Below are positions 1-13,055 of a stretch of DNA of 64,000 nt, piece after piece. The notes under the pieces are model-generated. The model saw only the letters and a program-made list of their open reading frames with translations. It ran no database searches and had not been told where the DNA came from. Each line of letters begins with the position of its first letter. Within the stretch, counting starts at the first letter, position 1. Where the stretch lies: positions 62,001 to 126,000 of the forward strand of contig JAJNNY010000019.1 in NCBI GenBank assembly GCA_022453515.1, read 5' to 3'. This stretch comes from Astrocystis sublimbata. Lineage: Eukaryota; Ascomycota; Sordariomycetes; Xylariales; Xylariaceae. The position numbers and the translations under genes were made by a program.

Positions 1-1295
<1,295 letters not shown>

Positions 1296-1386
1296 ATTGA
1301 AGAGTAGACTTGGGGATTAACTGTAGCCGGTGAGTTGAGAGCTGTGAGGGCAAGGCTAAGATATCGAGATGTGGTCGAACTGACCC

Positions 1387-1395
1387 CTTTATATA
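1387..1395 (-). promoter_or_regulatory. TATA-like box of the S8 protease
   Basis: The minus strand reads TATATAAAG at 1395-1387, about 92 bp upstream of the protease ATG at 1295. Position and sequence fit a fungal TATA element; there is no functional evidence. Confidence 0.5.
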
Positions 1396-4300
1396 GAGCT
1401 TGAGACTCCATGATAGCTCGTAGGTGAAGGGTTGGATGTGATGTTGCGCAATAGCTGCCAAGGTACTCGTCGCACGGCCAAGAGTTGCTGAGTGTAGAAG
1501 CTATCGCCACATCTCAGCGAGGTTCCAGATGCATCAGACTTGCAAGATCCATGCTACCAGTCAAAATGAGGAAGGAGAGAAGCAGGGCGGCTGAGTGGAG
1601 GTCGTTACTGGTGATGGTCAGACGACGATTTCATTACAGTCGTATCCTTGGCAGGAAACACTATGAAGACGAAAACAGAGAGTCGGGCCGCATGACAGAG
1701 TGAACCATCGTTGCTATTGATTACAGTTGTAATAGCCGAGCCGAGCCAGTGGATCTTACAGGGCGTCCGACATCTTCAACAAATACGCAAACAAGCTGAT
1801 TATGTCGAGACGCCCCTTGATGCCCGTCGCGGTGATCATTGCCACAGCTACTCGGAGGTATCCGGATCAGCATGTCTCGAATTGAAAAGCTCCAGAAAGT
1901 CTACGGCATCATCCTAGAACCATGCTATTTCAGCACCTGGCCGAGCTGGCCGGCCGGGTTGAGCTCGTCTTGTGTGACACGTGAATCGAGCGAAACCCGG
2001 GCGTGTGGTTGGCCCTCACTTTGCGACAGTGACGCCTAATTCATGCAAAAAGGTTAGTGTTGCAGTCTGGCTAGCTCTCAGATAGGAAGGCGATCAGTAC
2101 CCACAAAGTTCATCAGAAACGTCTTGAACAGCACGTTCAATCTCGCTATTGTGAGCCAGTACTCCTGATTCAAAGGCATGATAGCTAACCGCGTTCATTC
2201 AAATCTAGTCGCCTACGAGGTAACAGAGGCACACGTATATAGATACTCGCCAACATGCCAAATGTTATTCGCGAACTTGATTGGATTTGACTCTGAGCTC
2301 TCGTGTCGTTGACAATGCTCGTGTGCCTCTATCGTAAACCCGGAGATATTGGTTTGGGGTTGTGTGGAGTGGTGATTTAGGGCCATTCAAGCCCGGCAAG
2401 TTCTCCACGAACGGCAATCCTGGCGTTGGAGTGTAGTGGCATTCTTTCTACGTTCGAGAATCGTCATAACGCACGAAGCCGTTCTAGGTATCTAGAACGA
2501 CGCCACACTTCATCTGCGCTAACTGGATGAGCTAGCCCAATGATATGGTCATCCAATGATTGGCGGAATCTAGATGGGATGCGGTTCGTTGTGGAGTTGT
2601 TCACTCTTGGCCTTTTCTCGGCTGTCCTTGAATCAACTTCACAGCTGCCCTTTTGGCTCTACATCCGTGCACGCAGAAAGCGCTATCTCAGTCACAGATA
2701 AGTTGAGATCTCATCGAAATGGTACAATATGGCGTCTAGCTAATATCTATTTGTTAATTGTCTATGCCAGCCTATACTGCAATAGTTACGGCCGATTGAT
2801 TCCACACCCAATTTGGCGACATCCTTGAGCGATCAGCTTGCAAGCAACGATAGGGGTAAAAATCGAATGACAGCACCTTTAAGAGCACATTTCATGCGAC
2901 AACCAAGAAGATCGATCCCTTTGAACTACTTCCAAGTTTGCGTTAGAACTAGTGGCGTATCCTGTGTCGTACACGGGTGAAAGTAGAGAGGAAGCATATT
3001 AGAGTAGTACTATCAAGCAAGTATCTTGGCAATTAGGTGCATTTAACGCTAAGGCGATACAATGCTACGATAATATCTGCATTCGAGACCTCACTAGCGC
3101 CAAAGCCGGGGGTGATCTTGATACGTTGAATGCATACTCCATCGTAAGCCACAGAAGGCCAAAGTAGAAAGATCCTAGACAATAGGTTTATTTGCCGAGA
3201 ATAGGCGCCGTCTTCCTCTTGGTTGTCTTACTTCTTGGCTGATAGCGAGCAAACTACCTCATTTGGTATGTGTTGACAACCGCGTTCAACGTCTTCTCAG
3301 ACCTTGGAGAGACAGTCTTCAGCTTTGCCGAAATCCGATGTGATGATTTCTGCAACATATAAGGTCCATGTTTTGAAGGGGATCAGTTCTCATTTCTCGT
3401 TAAACTCCTGTCTTTGCGCCTGATGGATCCAGAAGTCCTACCTACAGGGCCCAGTTTCAACAACAAGAGATGAAGCGCAAATGCTAGGAGGTATTGAGGT
3501 TTAGTATACACCCCGCAGATGTGTTCTTTACGATCATCAATATGTTGTTCTGCCAAGCTTGAACCTGCACTTCCTTCCTATTGGGATCAAATTACAATAT
3601 TAGTTCAAGTAGCTGGCAACCTTCAAAGGTGGCTGTTGTCTGCATCGTCGTTAGAAAATATTGTAATTAGATTATGTTCGAGTTTAGCAAGAATATCACA
3701 TTTTTAATTATCCCTCTCCTAAATAATGTACTGGCCCAGTACTAGATTGAATTATACGAAAGTCGCTCGACTTCCTGTAACTTATACATCAATGGCCTGA
3801 GAGGCACAATTTATCCGAGTCATATAAGCAGCCACCTTGCTAAGTTGGCCAGTGTCCGAGAGAATCCAATCTCCAAGCTTTACTATAGCTAAATGTTGGC
3901 AATATGTATGGCTGAGAAGAAACACAGTCGTCTTGAGCTGATTTCACCTTCAAGTTTCATGATGCTGCTCGACTATTTGCAGCGTAGACATCGATAGCGT
4001 GATTCAATGCACTTGTTTCAGGTACGCGTCGGGGACAACAAAGTCTCAGTCCGAATTTCTCAATGGCCAAGTAACTTAAATAATTGTTAGAGGGACAAAA
4101 TAGGAAATTTGCCGCATCGGGCCTTCGGTTGGTCGTGGCTTGCTTACTGGCGCACGCACGAGATGGTTGACAGGGTTGACAGGGGCGCATTTATTTGTTA
4201 CTGCAAAGGGTCTGGCATTATGACCAACATAGACTTTAATAGCTCGGCTGGTACGACTCCAAAACCTTGACGAAGACCAGCCACTATATCAATTTGTGGT

Positions 4301-6613
4301 CCGTTAGCAGAATTTTCACAATCACAGGACCCGCGCGTGAGGGTAATAATTCCTCACTAAGTACTGCTAGGAAGCTCGGTGTTACGATCTCTATCGCGTA
4401 AAAAAGCACCGAAACAAGTCCCTTACTACACATTGCTCCCTTGATCAGACGTCATAGATCTAAACTCGAAACTGTCGTGGGTTGTTAAAGATCCATATCA
4501 CTAATCGAACCTAGAGAACAACGACCTTAAACTAGAGGATTTGGTACATAAACCCGGGTAGCATGTGCGAGAATATGCATTTGTCAGTCGAGGAGTTTAT
4601 TATGTTCCGGATAGCCTTGCACAGTGTCCGATCGCCTCTTCTCGAATTGCAAGAGGACTACGACTCTCAGCACAAAACGGAGAATTCTCACTCTTCAAGT
4701 TTCACGAAGGGAATGCTATGCTCAAGGGCACAAATGCCTCCAGCGTATGTGACGCAAGAGACATTCCAAGGCATCGATTGCCAATTGCAAGACAACGGAG
4801 CAAGTGTTCACCATATCAATTTATTGTAGCTGAGTCTCAACTGGAGGTAATTATCGAGAATATGCTAGGACAGGTTGAAAAGATCCTAGTAATTATATCA
4901 GTCAAATGCAATCATAATATTCATCGACCTTCTCGAAGTTCTCTGCAACTGTCCTTCAATACCTCAGCTGTTATATTTTTAATACTACTACTAGAAGCAA
5001 TTGAGACATGAGTAACAACCTGTCTACGTCCTTGTACATATCACCCACTATGTGACTTATAACCAATAGTAGTGATAAGCTATCGTCTCGTCATTCCCAA
5101 AATCCCACGTCAGACCTATTCTCATGACGATTTGCTAAGTCACTGAGATATTACCGAAATACCGAGATCAAAGTTTCCTCCGTTTTCCCAACAACTAGGC
5201 ACCTATGAGCTTTTTCGAGCCAGGATTAAAAATCACCTAGAATATTTGAACGGTGGAAGGTCGATATAAATCTCCATAATAGAAGTGTGCTTACAATGGA
5301 TCGCGTTTCGGTTCTCGCGCCACCTCGGCATTTAATATTTGCCGACTTAGAAAGATCAAAGACAACGCTAATCTATTAAGCATTATATATTTCCTCCTTG
5401 TTACACGTTCGGATCTGTCGGCATATTGTTTTATTATTTCGGGATCTGGTAGTTTCACATCAGCCGTGAGAAAACTTCTCAGCTCCTGAAGTCCTTGAAG
5501 ATCTCCTATCAATGCGTACAAGATGACTAGCAATAACACTTGAACTAAGTCAGACTACCTATGATCCAAAAAAAAACAGACATAGGAATTGCGCACTTTA
5601 CCCTGTTACTCGTCCAACTTCTCACATACTACGATTTGCAAGTAACGTTCCACGCCACTGTTGCGGTTGTTGCGACAAGACCTTACTGGTTGATAAACCA
5701 TTCACCATTTAAATGAAAATCCTGGATGCCTGCAGAGATCTTGTTACGGTTCCTAAATAAAGAAAACAAACGCTCGCTTCTACCAGGTCATCCTAAAGCT
5801 GACAGGATGAACAACAAACCGACTTTGGCATCCAAACCAAGCAACTCCATGGGCCACCAAATATGTAAGACATCATTCGTGCGCTCCTTGGGCCTAGTGA
5901 GATTTCTTCAGCAATGGAGACTTTTAGATTGTTTGCCCCCGTGCAAAGCGGGAAAGATCCCAGGGCAAGAGGATGCCTTACCGTAGAATAGGTGGCAACC
6001 TGGAAAGACGACCCGGGTACTGAGACTCTAGCATTAATGACTGATCGATTCAATCCGACGTAGACATCAAGAGTTCTTGTCTGACATATTTGGAATTATT
6101 CGCCCCCAAAGTATGAGCCCTGTGATAGCATCGCATCACGTCATGACACGCTTGACAGGAACCGGAATGTCGTTGAGGTGGTTGGGCGCTCATTCAATTT
6201 CTACAAAAAAATTCCATCGGACAGGAACTGTCATTCACGTTGAATGTGTACATAAATTAACAGTATACTGCATACCGTTGTCACAAGAGCAGTGTCCGGT
6301 TTTGAAGAGAAAATCATGGCCCAATGTCACTGGGCGATTGGTGTTGCGAAACCACGCCAAGCGACACACACGGATAGAAGAGTACATTGCACCTAGATAT
6401 ATAGTAGGTCCGGGAGAAAGAGCAAATCGGATTTAAAACGAATTGGCTAGCACATAAACGCCAGCAAATAGCTCGAGCCCATATCCCGTGTCTAAGCATG
6501 TCGGCCCGGATAATATCATAGTAATTTCCCGCTAGAAGGACCTACGCCTCCTGGATAGTTCTACTAATACCTGGTAACTAAGCACCAAAAGCAATATTTC
6601 TTTATATCAATGT
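1396..6613. other. 5.2 kb without a supportable gene, AT-rich in its middle
   Basis: No frame longer than about 150 codons and none recognisable. The stretch from about 2,700 to 5,700 is rich in TA, TAT and ATA steps, unlike the GC-rich genes on either side. One minus-strand frame at 5539-5291 (82 codons) has a protein-like composition, including DPEIIKQYADRSE, but I could not match it to a family and saw no convincing exons next to it. The tract could be an old, mutated repeat (RIP relic) or plain intergenic DNA. Confidence 0.5.
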
Positions 6614-8157
6614 TTAGGCGAAGGCGCCCACGAGAGCCATGAGCGTCGCGCCAGCCGCGACCGCGAGTCCCGCATTCCTCCTCCTTTCTCCCTTCAGGGT
6701 CTTGTAGCTCTTCTCCGTCAGGAAGTCCTCGGCCAGAAGCTGGACCAGGCCCGCGAACAGCAGCAGGCCGCTCGACACGGCGTTCATGAAGCCGACCATG
6801 AGCAGCCCCGTCTGGCTCTTGGGGTCGTAGAGGGTGTGCACGCCCAGCCCGATGGCCTGGCCTATGGGCGTGGTCAGCCCGTATGCCAGGACCATGAGCC
6901 AGGGCCGGATCGAAGAGCGGGGGAACTGCACCGCCGCTATCCGCGAGCCGAGGGCCAGCCCCTCGAACGTCTGGTGGAAGGCGATGGCGATGAGAAACAC
7001 GACGAACGGGGGTCCGGTTGCGACGGATACGGCCATGCCGATGAAGATGCTGTGGAATAGGATGCCAGCCTCGAGTAGCATGCACTGTAGCATCCGTCTC
7101 CTCTGCTCTTCGGGAGTGAGCGGTTCTTGGGGTATTCCGCCGTCTGAAACGCGCCTCGGGTGGCTCTGATGGCCTTGTTGTGTGAGAGGTTGAGTATGGT
7201 CGTTCGTAGTGGGGTCAAGTTCGTTTAGATTTATATCTAGATCGTCATCTTCGTCGTCATCGTCTTCGTCGTCATCACTGTCATGGTGCCCGTTTTTGTT
7301 GGGTACAAGCAGGTGTTTTCCGTTCTGCTGTCTCGGGGCAGCCGTGGGCGTCGTCTCGGGAAGCGGAGACACATCGGTCATGAGGCCGCGACTTGCGCCC
7401 GCGTCGTCGAGGGTGATGTCTGCCGGTCGGCGACCGCTTATCCTTTTCGCAGCGAACCCCCCATTAGCGCTCGACTTCAAGTCAGCGCCGTCCTCGGAGT
7501 CGGCATCTTCATCCCAACCGTGGTTGTGCGCATGCGAGTGGCCGGCACCTCTGACCGTCAAGAAGGACTCGAGGAAAACTACAGTCAGGGCAGATATCAT
7601 GGCCACAAGACCGGCGGTCGGGTTGTATCCGATGGTGAAGAAGTCGGGAAGGCATGGGTCGGTGAGGGATACGAAGGCGGTGGGAAGGAGGTGGACGAAG
7701 GCGGTTGCGATGAGGACGCCGGTGCCAAAGTGCTGGCTCAGGAAAATGATGGTGTTGGCGCGACGACTGCCTTGCGACGAGGTCTGGCGGGAGAAGAGCG
7801 GAAAGCCACAGGCTGGTCAGACATAGGCGGTTAGTTTCGAGATGCAGAGCAGGAGAAGGAGCATGGCCAAAAGTCATACCGAGGGTGCTGAGGGTGAGGA
7901 TCAGGAACAGGGCGAAGACGTGCAGAGACGTGTCGTATGTGCCCTTGTCGCCGGAGCCGCAGGCGGGCTTCTCGGATGGGCCGTCGCCATCGCCTTCTTT
8001 TCTTCTCAGAAGCTCGGCGCGCAGCAGCTCTGTCGGTATCGATGACCACGAAGCATCTGTCCCTTCGCATTTAGCTGGTGTTGTAGGCGGCCGGTGTCTG
8101 TGGTCTCTCTGGCCACGACAATTGATGCTCACCATTCAGAAGTTCTGAAGATGCCAT
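6614..8157 (-). CDS. ZIP-family zinc/iron transporter (ZRT-like)
   Basis: Plasma-membrane divalent metal (probably zinc) uptake carrier. Exons 8157-8133, 8074-7880 and 7812-6614; introns 58 and 67 bp; 472 residues. The tiny first exon (MASSELLN) is supported because it joins in frame to AKCEG and has a consensus donor. N-terminal helices include YDTSLHVFALFLIL and the typical ACGFPLFSR. The long central cytoplasmic loop holds a His run (HSHAHNHG) and a long Asp/Glu tract (about residues 260-280), which is usual for metal sensing in this family. The ZIP signature histidines are present: HSIFIGMAV in helix 4 and HQTFEGLALG in helix 5. The C-terminus is hydrophobic (AAGATLMALVGAFA), as in ZRT proteins. 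The metal is inferred from the family. Confidence 0.95.
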
Positions 8158-8161
8158 GGCA

Positions 8162-8195
8162 GCGGCGGATCGCGGCGGATCGCGGCGGATCGCGG
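8162..8195. repeat. 10-bp tandem repeat in the ZIP 5' leader
   Basis: The unit GCGGCGGATC occurs three times without a change at 8162-8191, then a partial copy. It lies five bases upstream of the ZIP start codon, between a TATA-like element (8218-8225) and the ATG, so it is probably in the 5' untranslated leader. Confidence 0.85.
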
Positions 8196-8217
8196 GGTCG
8201 GGTTGGGCTGGATCAGA

Positions 8218-8225
8218 TTATATAC
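8218..8225 (-). promoter_or_regulatory. TATA-like box of the ZIP transporter
   Basis: The minus strand carries TATATAA about 60 bp upstream of the ZIP start. It is called by position only. Confidence 0.4.
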
Positions 8226-10143
8226 GTGGGTTGGAGAGGAGGAGGGTGAGCAACATAATTTCAGGTCGCTTGCTTTGAAACAATGAGAGGCGAAGAGCAT
8301 GTGAAGAACAAGCGTGTAACAAGCAGCAATTGCGCAATGTTGAACCTGAACCGTGACTGTTGACAGTTGACTGTGGCTGACGAAGGAGGCATGTCATACA
8401 GGTACCTACCTATACTGTAGTACTGTAGCGTCTGGTCAGTGGCACCTATCTGCATCTACCAGGGGGCCCGTTCCGGTAGGGCTTGGGGCCTGGAATTAGC
8501 ATCGACTAAGCCGCTTGCCGTTAGCGTCATGGGGCGCCAGCATCACGGTACAGTAATGAAGCTCCCCTGTCTCGCCTGTCTTCCTTGCATCCAATCATGC
8601 ACTACCACCTACCTATAGTAAACTTAACCTGCCCTGGATCATTACAGGTGCCGAGGATGCAAGACCTTCTATTCACAAGAATGAAGAAATGAGCACTTGG
8701 CCGCTTCTTACTTGATACAGTCTTTTTCGTTTGACCCAAAGTCGTCCCCCGTCAGACATGAACATCCAACATGGGCAACACCTTCACCTCAGCGTCAATT
8801 AACCAACATCATCCTACGACGTACAGCCAGCCATCCGCTTCCAAGTATCATGAAATATCCAACACCCGACTCATGAAAACGGTAAATTATTTACTCAATT
8901 GGCCTCATAGATAGCATTTGCCCAAGTAGAATATGCCTTTCCTGCCTCAACTGCACACTATCTATCTGTCATTGCTCCCTCTTTCTCTCATCGCCATCCG
9001 ACTCACTCAAGCCCTCTAGCTGCGGGGAGACCCTTCGAGAATGAGGTATGCATACTTAGACGTCATCCAGGAGTACAGCTGGTGCACCAATCAAAATAAA
9101 GAAGCCCGGGCAGCTTTATGAAGATTGTGACAACAGCGAAGAGATCCCACACAGACACTACCGGGTCATACTTGAAGACGAAAATGACGTGTCAAGGTTT
9201 TTAGGGTTGGAAGGTTCCTGGATACATCAACCAGGACGAAAATGTGAGGCGATATCTGCCAAAAAATTTCCTCCCCAGAATTACCCCTTTAACAAAGATT
9301 CTCGAAGGGTCGGCAGGCTCGAAAAGGCATAAACTAATGGTATAATTAAGTAACCTTGCAAATACGAATCTTATATTGTGCGTTCTTGATACTTCTTTTA
9401 CACCATTCACGCACCGACAAAACTTACGCTGAACATGTCTAACAGGGGTTCTCTTGTCTATAGTAGTGTCACAAAGATTTATCATATGCACGTTGATCCA
9501 ATCTCACTCTTCAGCTTACACTTTCACTTTTAGATCTTGTTGTTTCTATGCCACAGCCCCTCTCTTTTCAAGCTGAGGCTCCATACCTCCCTCTACTGTA
9601 ATCGCCATACTATGCGAGCTGGGACTACTGCCGCGATGCAACATATGCCAAAAATGTTGTTGAGACAGCGTTTCCACTCAATTGAATTTACCCTATAGGT
9701 TGGGCCAAACTTACAAGGATTGCGTCAAGCCTCTCTAAATTTGATCATGACCAATGGCAAGCCACCGGATATCGGGACTTGCTCTGATATCGCCACATGG
9801 TAAAGCACTCCAATTGCCGAGTTCGTACGGACGGTCCGGCCAGTGAATATTGAAGAACTGATACAACAAGAGGACTGACGATGTCCAATCAAGTCCGCAA
9901 ATGGATATTATGATCTTGATGTGTTTATATTGCCATGCTCACGGGAAATGATAAGCGCCAGCGAGCTAAGAGAAGACCCCTCGCGCGTTATCTGGGTGCT
10001 CTAAGATTAGACTCATGATGGATCTTCGAGCGCCTTCAAATAAACCGAGTGCCCTATGGACCCACGCTCATGCCTCCTTACCTCATCTCCAAGTCTCCTT
10101 CATCCGCAAATTCTAGTACATCCAAACCAGGCCCTTCGCAAAG
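8226..10143. other. Intergenic, 1.9 kb, no gene seen
   Basis: This lies between the divergent ZIP and DUF1996 genes and holds promoter DNA for both. It has scattered short words such as ACCTACCTATA (about 8607). Frames here are short, lack family resemblance and have no paired splice sites. Confidence 0.6.
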
Positions 10144-11591
10144 ATGAAGGTCTCCACGCTCGTCCCACTTATCACGGTCGTTCGAGCCGGCCTTCGTTTC
10201 CCATGCTCGACCTTAACCACCCAGCGCCTTGATCCCGCCGGCGAGCCTGGTCAGAGCCCATCCTCGCATGTCCACCACATCGTCGGTGGAAATGCCTTCA
10301 ATGCCACGATGACAGGCGATGTTGCCTCTAGGGCAACCTGCACTACCTGCCAGATGTCCGAGGACTTCTCTAACTACTGGGTTGCTCAGCTGTTAGTGGC
10401 ATTTGCCTCTCTTATTCTGGTTCTCTCCTTCTTCGTCACAGACTGAAGTGGCAATAACTGATTCTGTCGATCCTAGCTATTTCAAGCATCCTACCAACGG
10501 CTCCTACCATCGTGTACAGGCTCTTCCAGTTCAGCCCTTGCTGGGCGGTTCCAATGGCGCCCAAGGGGGCCTTACCGTCTACTACACCCAGTTCGATCTC
10601 AACCGGGACAACCTCAGGCAGCAGCCTGTCAAGAGTTTCCCGCCCGTAAGTTAGCCTTACAACATTCCCATGTCACTTGATCTAATGAATAGGCTAGGGT
10701 TTCCGAATGGTCGTGGGAACGCCCACAGCCACCTCTCGCGAACATCTTGGGCTCAACTATCAATGCTTGACAGGACAAAACAGGGGTCCATTGCTAGGGA
10801 ACTTCCCGGACAAGCCATGTTCGGGCGGAATCTTCACAGCTCATCACTTCCCTCCGTACGTATAGGGACCAATCATAGAGTTATGAGCATAGGCTAACGA
10901 GGTGCAGCTGCTGGGATGGCAAGAACCTTGACAGCCCTGACCATCGATCTCACATGTACAACACTGTTAACTCGGACTACTTCAACAACGCACCCGCCTG
11001 TCCGGCATCTCATCCTGTGCGCGTACCTCAAGTGACATTTGAGGTCACCTGGTATGTTCATGTATACGCTGACACTGCACTGCCGTTGATGTTTCCCCTG
11101 AGGATTTCAAATGCCACATGCCATTTTCATACAGGCAAATCTTTGTCGATCCAAAATACTGATGTATATCTGCGACAGGGACACCACCAAGTTTAACAGC
11201 ATGTGGCCATCGGGTACTCCCAATCCGTATGTCTGGAGTTTTGAAGGTAGGAAATCCCAAAACACTACACGCGTAACAACCATCTCATCTGGACATATGC
11301 TCACCGGTACAACTATTCGCAGGGTCTGGTTACGGAACTCACGCCGATTACATGTTCGGCTGGAAAGACGATGCACTGCAGCGTGCAATGGACAAGTCTG
11401 AGTGCTTCTATGACGGCTGCGGTTCGATCCAGAAGCAGAACATGGCTGTTGCCAACCAGTGCAAGGTTGAGGATATGGTTGGCGAGGAGACAGACGGATG
11501 TAAGTTTATGGGCCCCTTGGTGGTGTTTATTACCTATGCTAACAATGTCTCAGGGCTTTCTGAGCTACCGGGTATGGCGATGAAGGTATAA
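10144..11591 (+). CDS. Secreted DUF1996 domain protein
   Basis: Seven exons: 10144-10391, 10477-10645, 10698-10855, 10908-11051, 11179-11246, 11323-11499, 11554-11591. The joined frame is 333 residues. A short N-terminal signal segment precedes RFPCSTLTTQRLDP, followed by the DUF1996 hallmarks HHIVGGNAFNATMTGD, TCTTCQMSEDFSNYW, GGLTVYYTQ, GFRMVVGTP, HMYNTVNSDYF and SGYGTHADYMFGW. It ends LSELPGMAMKV, the usual DUF1996 terminus without a WSC domain. The family is fungal, secreted or wall-associated, with no proven activity. Intron 4 (127 bp) is the longest. An alternative reading would splice at AAG 11585 to an acceptor at about 11629 and extend the protein, but the family end point argues against it. 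Confidence 0.9.
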
Positions 11592-11759
11592 TTGATTAGT
11601 TGAAGGTTGAGCTGGCAACCATGAGTAGACTATTGAGGTGCTACAGAATGCTTTTAAATTACGAGGGCTCTTCTTAGCTAATTACCTGGGAGCTCGAAGT
11701 CAGGTCATGTGTAAGCCATTTAGTCTACATCTGCAGGAGAAATATAGGTATCACCGAAG

Positions 11760-12155
11760 TCTGAGTCACGGACGAAAGCGTGTGGAAATGCAAAGGAAAT
11801 TGGAGCGTGTGGCTTTTCAAAACGACGGTACTCGCAAATGTAACGAATGTGTCCCTAAGGACCACCTCAGCCCCAAGCTCGAGAAATGGGAACCCAGCGG
11901 CTCCTGCAAGTTCGATACAGCTGTCACGTTCTCTTGGAACATCGCAAGTAATGCTCAGTCACCGCCGAACTATTCCGTTGTCGGGTAAGATAGTCCATCA
12001 CCATATAATTGACGTCTGGTCTTCTATTTACACGTGCGTGTTTTAGATCAGGTAGCAACAGCTACCAGAGCTTCACAATCCGCAAGGACGACCAGCACGT
12101 CATGTACACTGATGGGAACGGCAATCAGTGCCGTAGCATCTACTACGCTCTCTAG
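11760..12155 (+). pseudogene. Small Cys-rich reading frame with a probable frameshift
   Basis: A protein-like frame runs from NDGTRKCNECVPKD through FDTAVTFSWNIAS, crosses a consensus intron 11985-12046, and ends QCRSIYYAL at a TAG (12153-12155). Upstream of the A-run at 11819-11822 the protein-like reading (ESVWKCKGNWSVWLFK) lies in another frame; one added base in that run would join the two. No start codon or signal peptide is clear, and a TGA precedes the upstream part. It follows the DUF1996 gene by about 170 bp on the same strand. It could be a decayed secreted effector-like gene, a base-calling error in a homopolymer, or an extra 3' exon group. Family not recognised. Confidence 0.4.
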
Positions 12156-13055
12156 GTCAAAGATCGAATAGTCATTCAGTGATATGATCTAGTCTCACAG
12201 GGAGCTGTGTAGTAGTCAGCTTCTGGTCGGCACTGAGTAGAGCAGCTGCTCTGAGATGTAACCGGTAGATAGAGTTATAGTAGAATTCAGATCAATTCAA
12301 TACATCTTTGTCTTTTCCATAAATGGGTCAGGATAGTTTACTTCGCAATAGGGGGAATGTGCAGCTCCAACGGTGTCCATGCTTGGCAGGCCGCAACAGT
12401 GGAATGGCTACCACACTTCAGATGCTTGATTTTCGACACTCCCTATCACATCATTGTTCGGTACGTTTCTTTCGGCGGGAGCTACAAAGGGTAGCAATGA
12501 GTCTGATTGTTGGGATCTGACTCTAGTCTAAGGCTCGGTCTATAAGGTGGCTCAGGCATTTATTGGAAGTCATGGGACACCTGATCACCAAAACCAAGGT
12601 CCGGGTGACCTCTTCCGCAATTGAAAGACATTGTAGAGCTCATATCCATGGATGGCATCATTTCCCTCAAATAAGGTTTTTAGTCTCCTTAGATTCCCTT
12701 TAGCCGTAAAAAGTATCGAAAACTCCGGCCACTGTGCTCGTCTTGTGTATAGTCTGCCCAGTGAGAGTAGGTATTCGTGTGTATGAACTGACATTGTCCT
12801 TTTACAATTAAGAGAGTGGGCGATTCTCGATAGACGCGTTTCAGTCATACTCCGCTTCTTCGGAACCTTAACGCGGTATCGAATCGTCCGATGTAGGAGG
12901 CATGTCATGTAGATATAATGAAATGTTTACACAAGCCCAAGATCAACATTTGCTTGAACCCCGTAATGCCGATGGTATAACCTATAGACTACCTTTAAAC
13001 AGGTGCTACGTAATTAAGCAATAATCGAAACAGCCGCTCGTCGATATGTATGTTT
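12156..13055. other. Intergenic, 0.9 kb, no gene seen
   Basis: Sits between the tail of the Cys-rich frame and the 3' end of the DUF3669 gene, so it mostly serves as downstream DNA for both. A 107-codon minus frame at 12908-12585 has no family resemblance or splice support. Confidence 0.6.

Noticed and set aside
4563..5011. Overlapping plus-strand frames of 88 and 148 codons
   Set aside because: The longer starts on GTG; both are in AT-rich DNA with no motif or exon partner.
11586..11640. Possible splice extending the DUF1996 protein past its usual end
   Set aside because: The family normally ends at this point and the added residues are not conserved in character.
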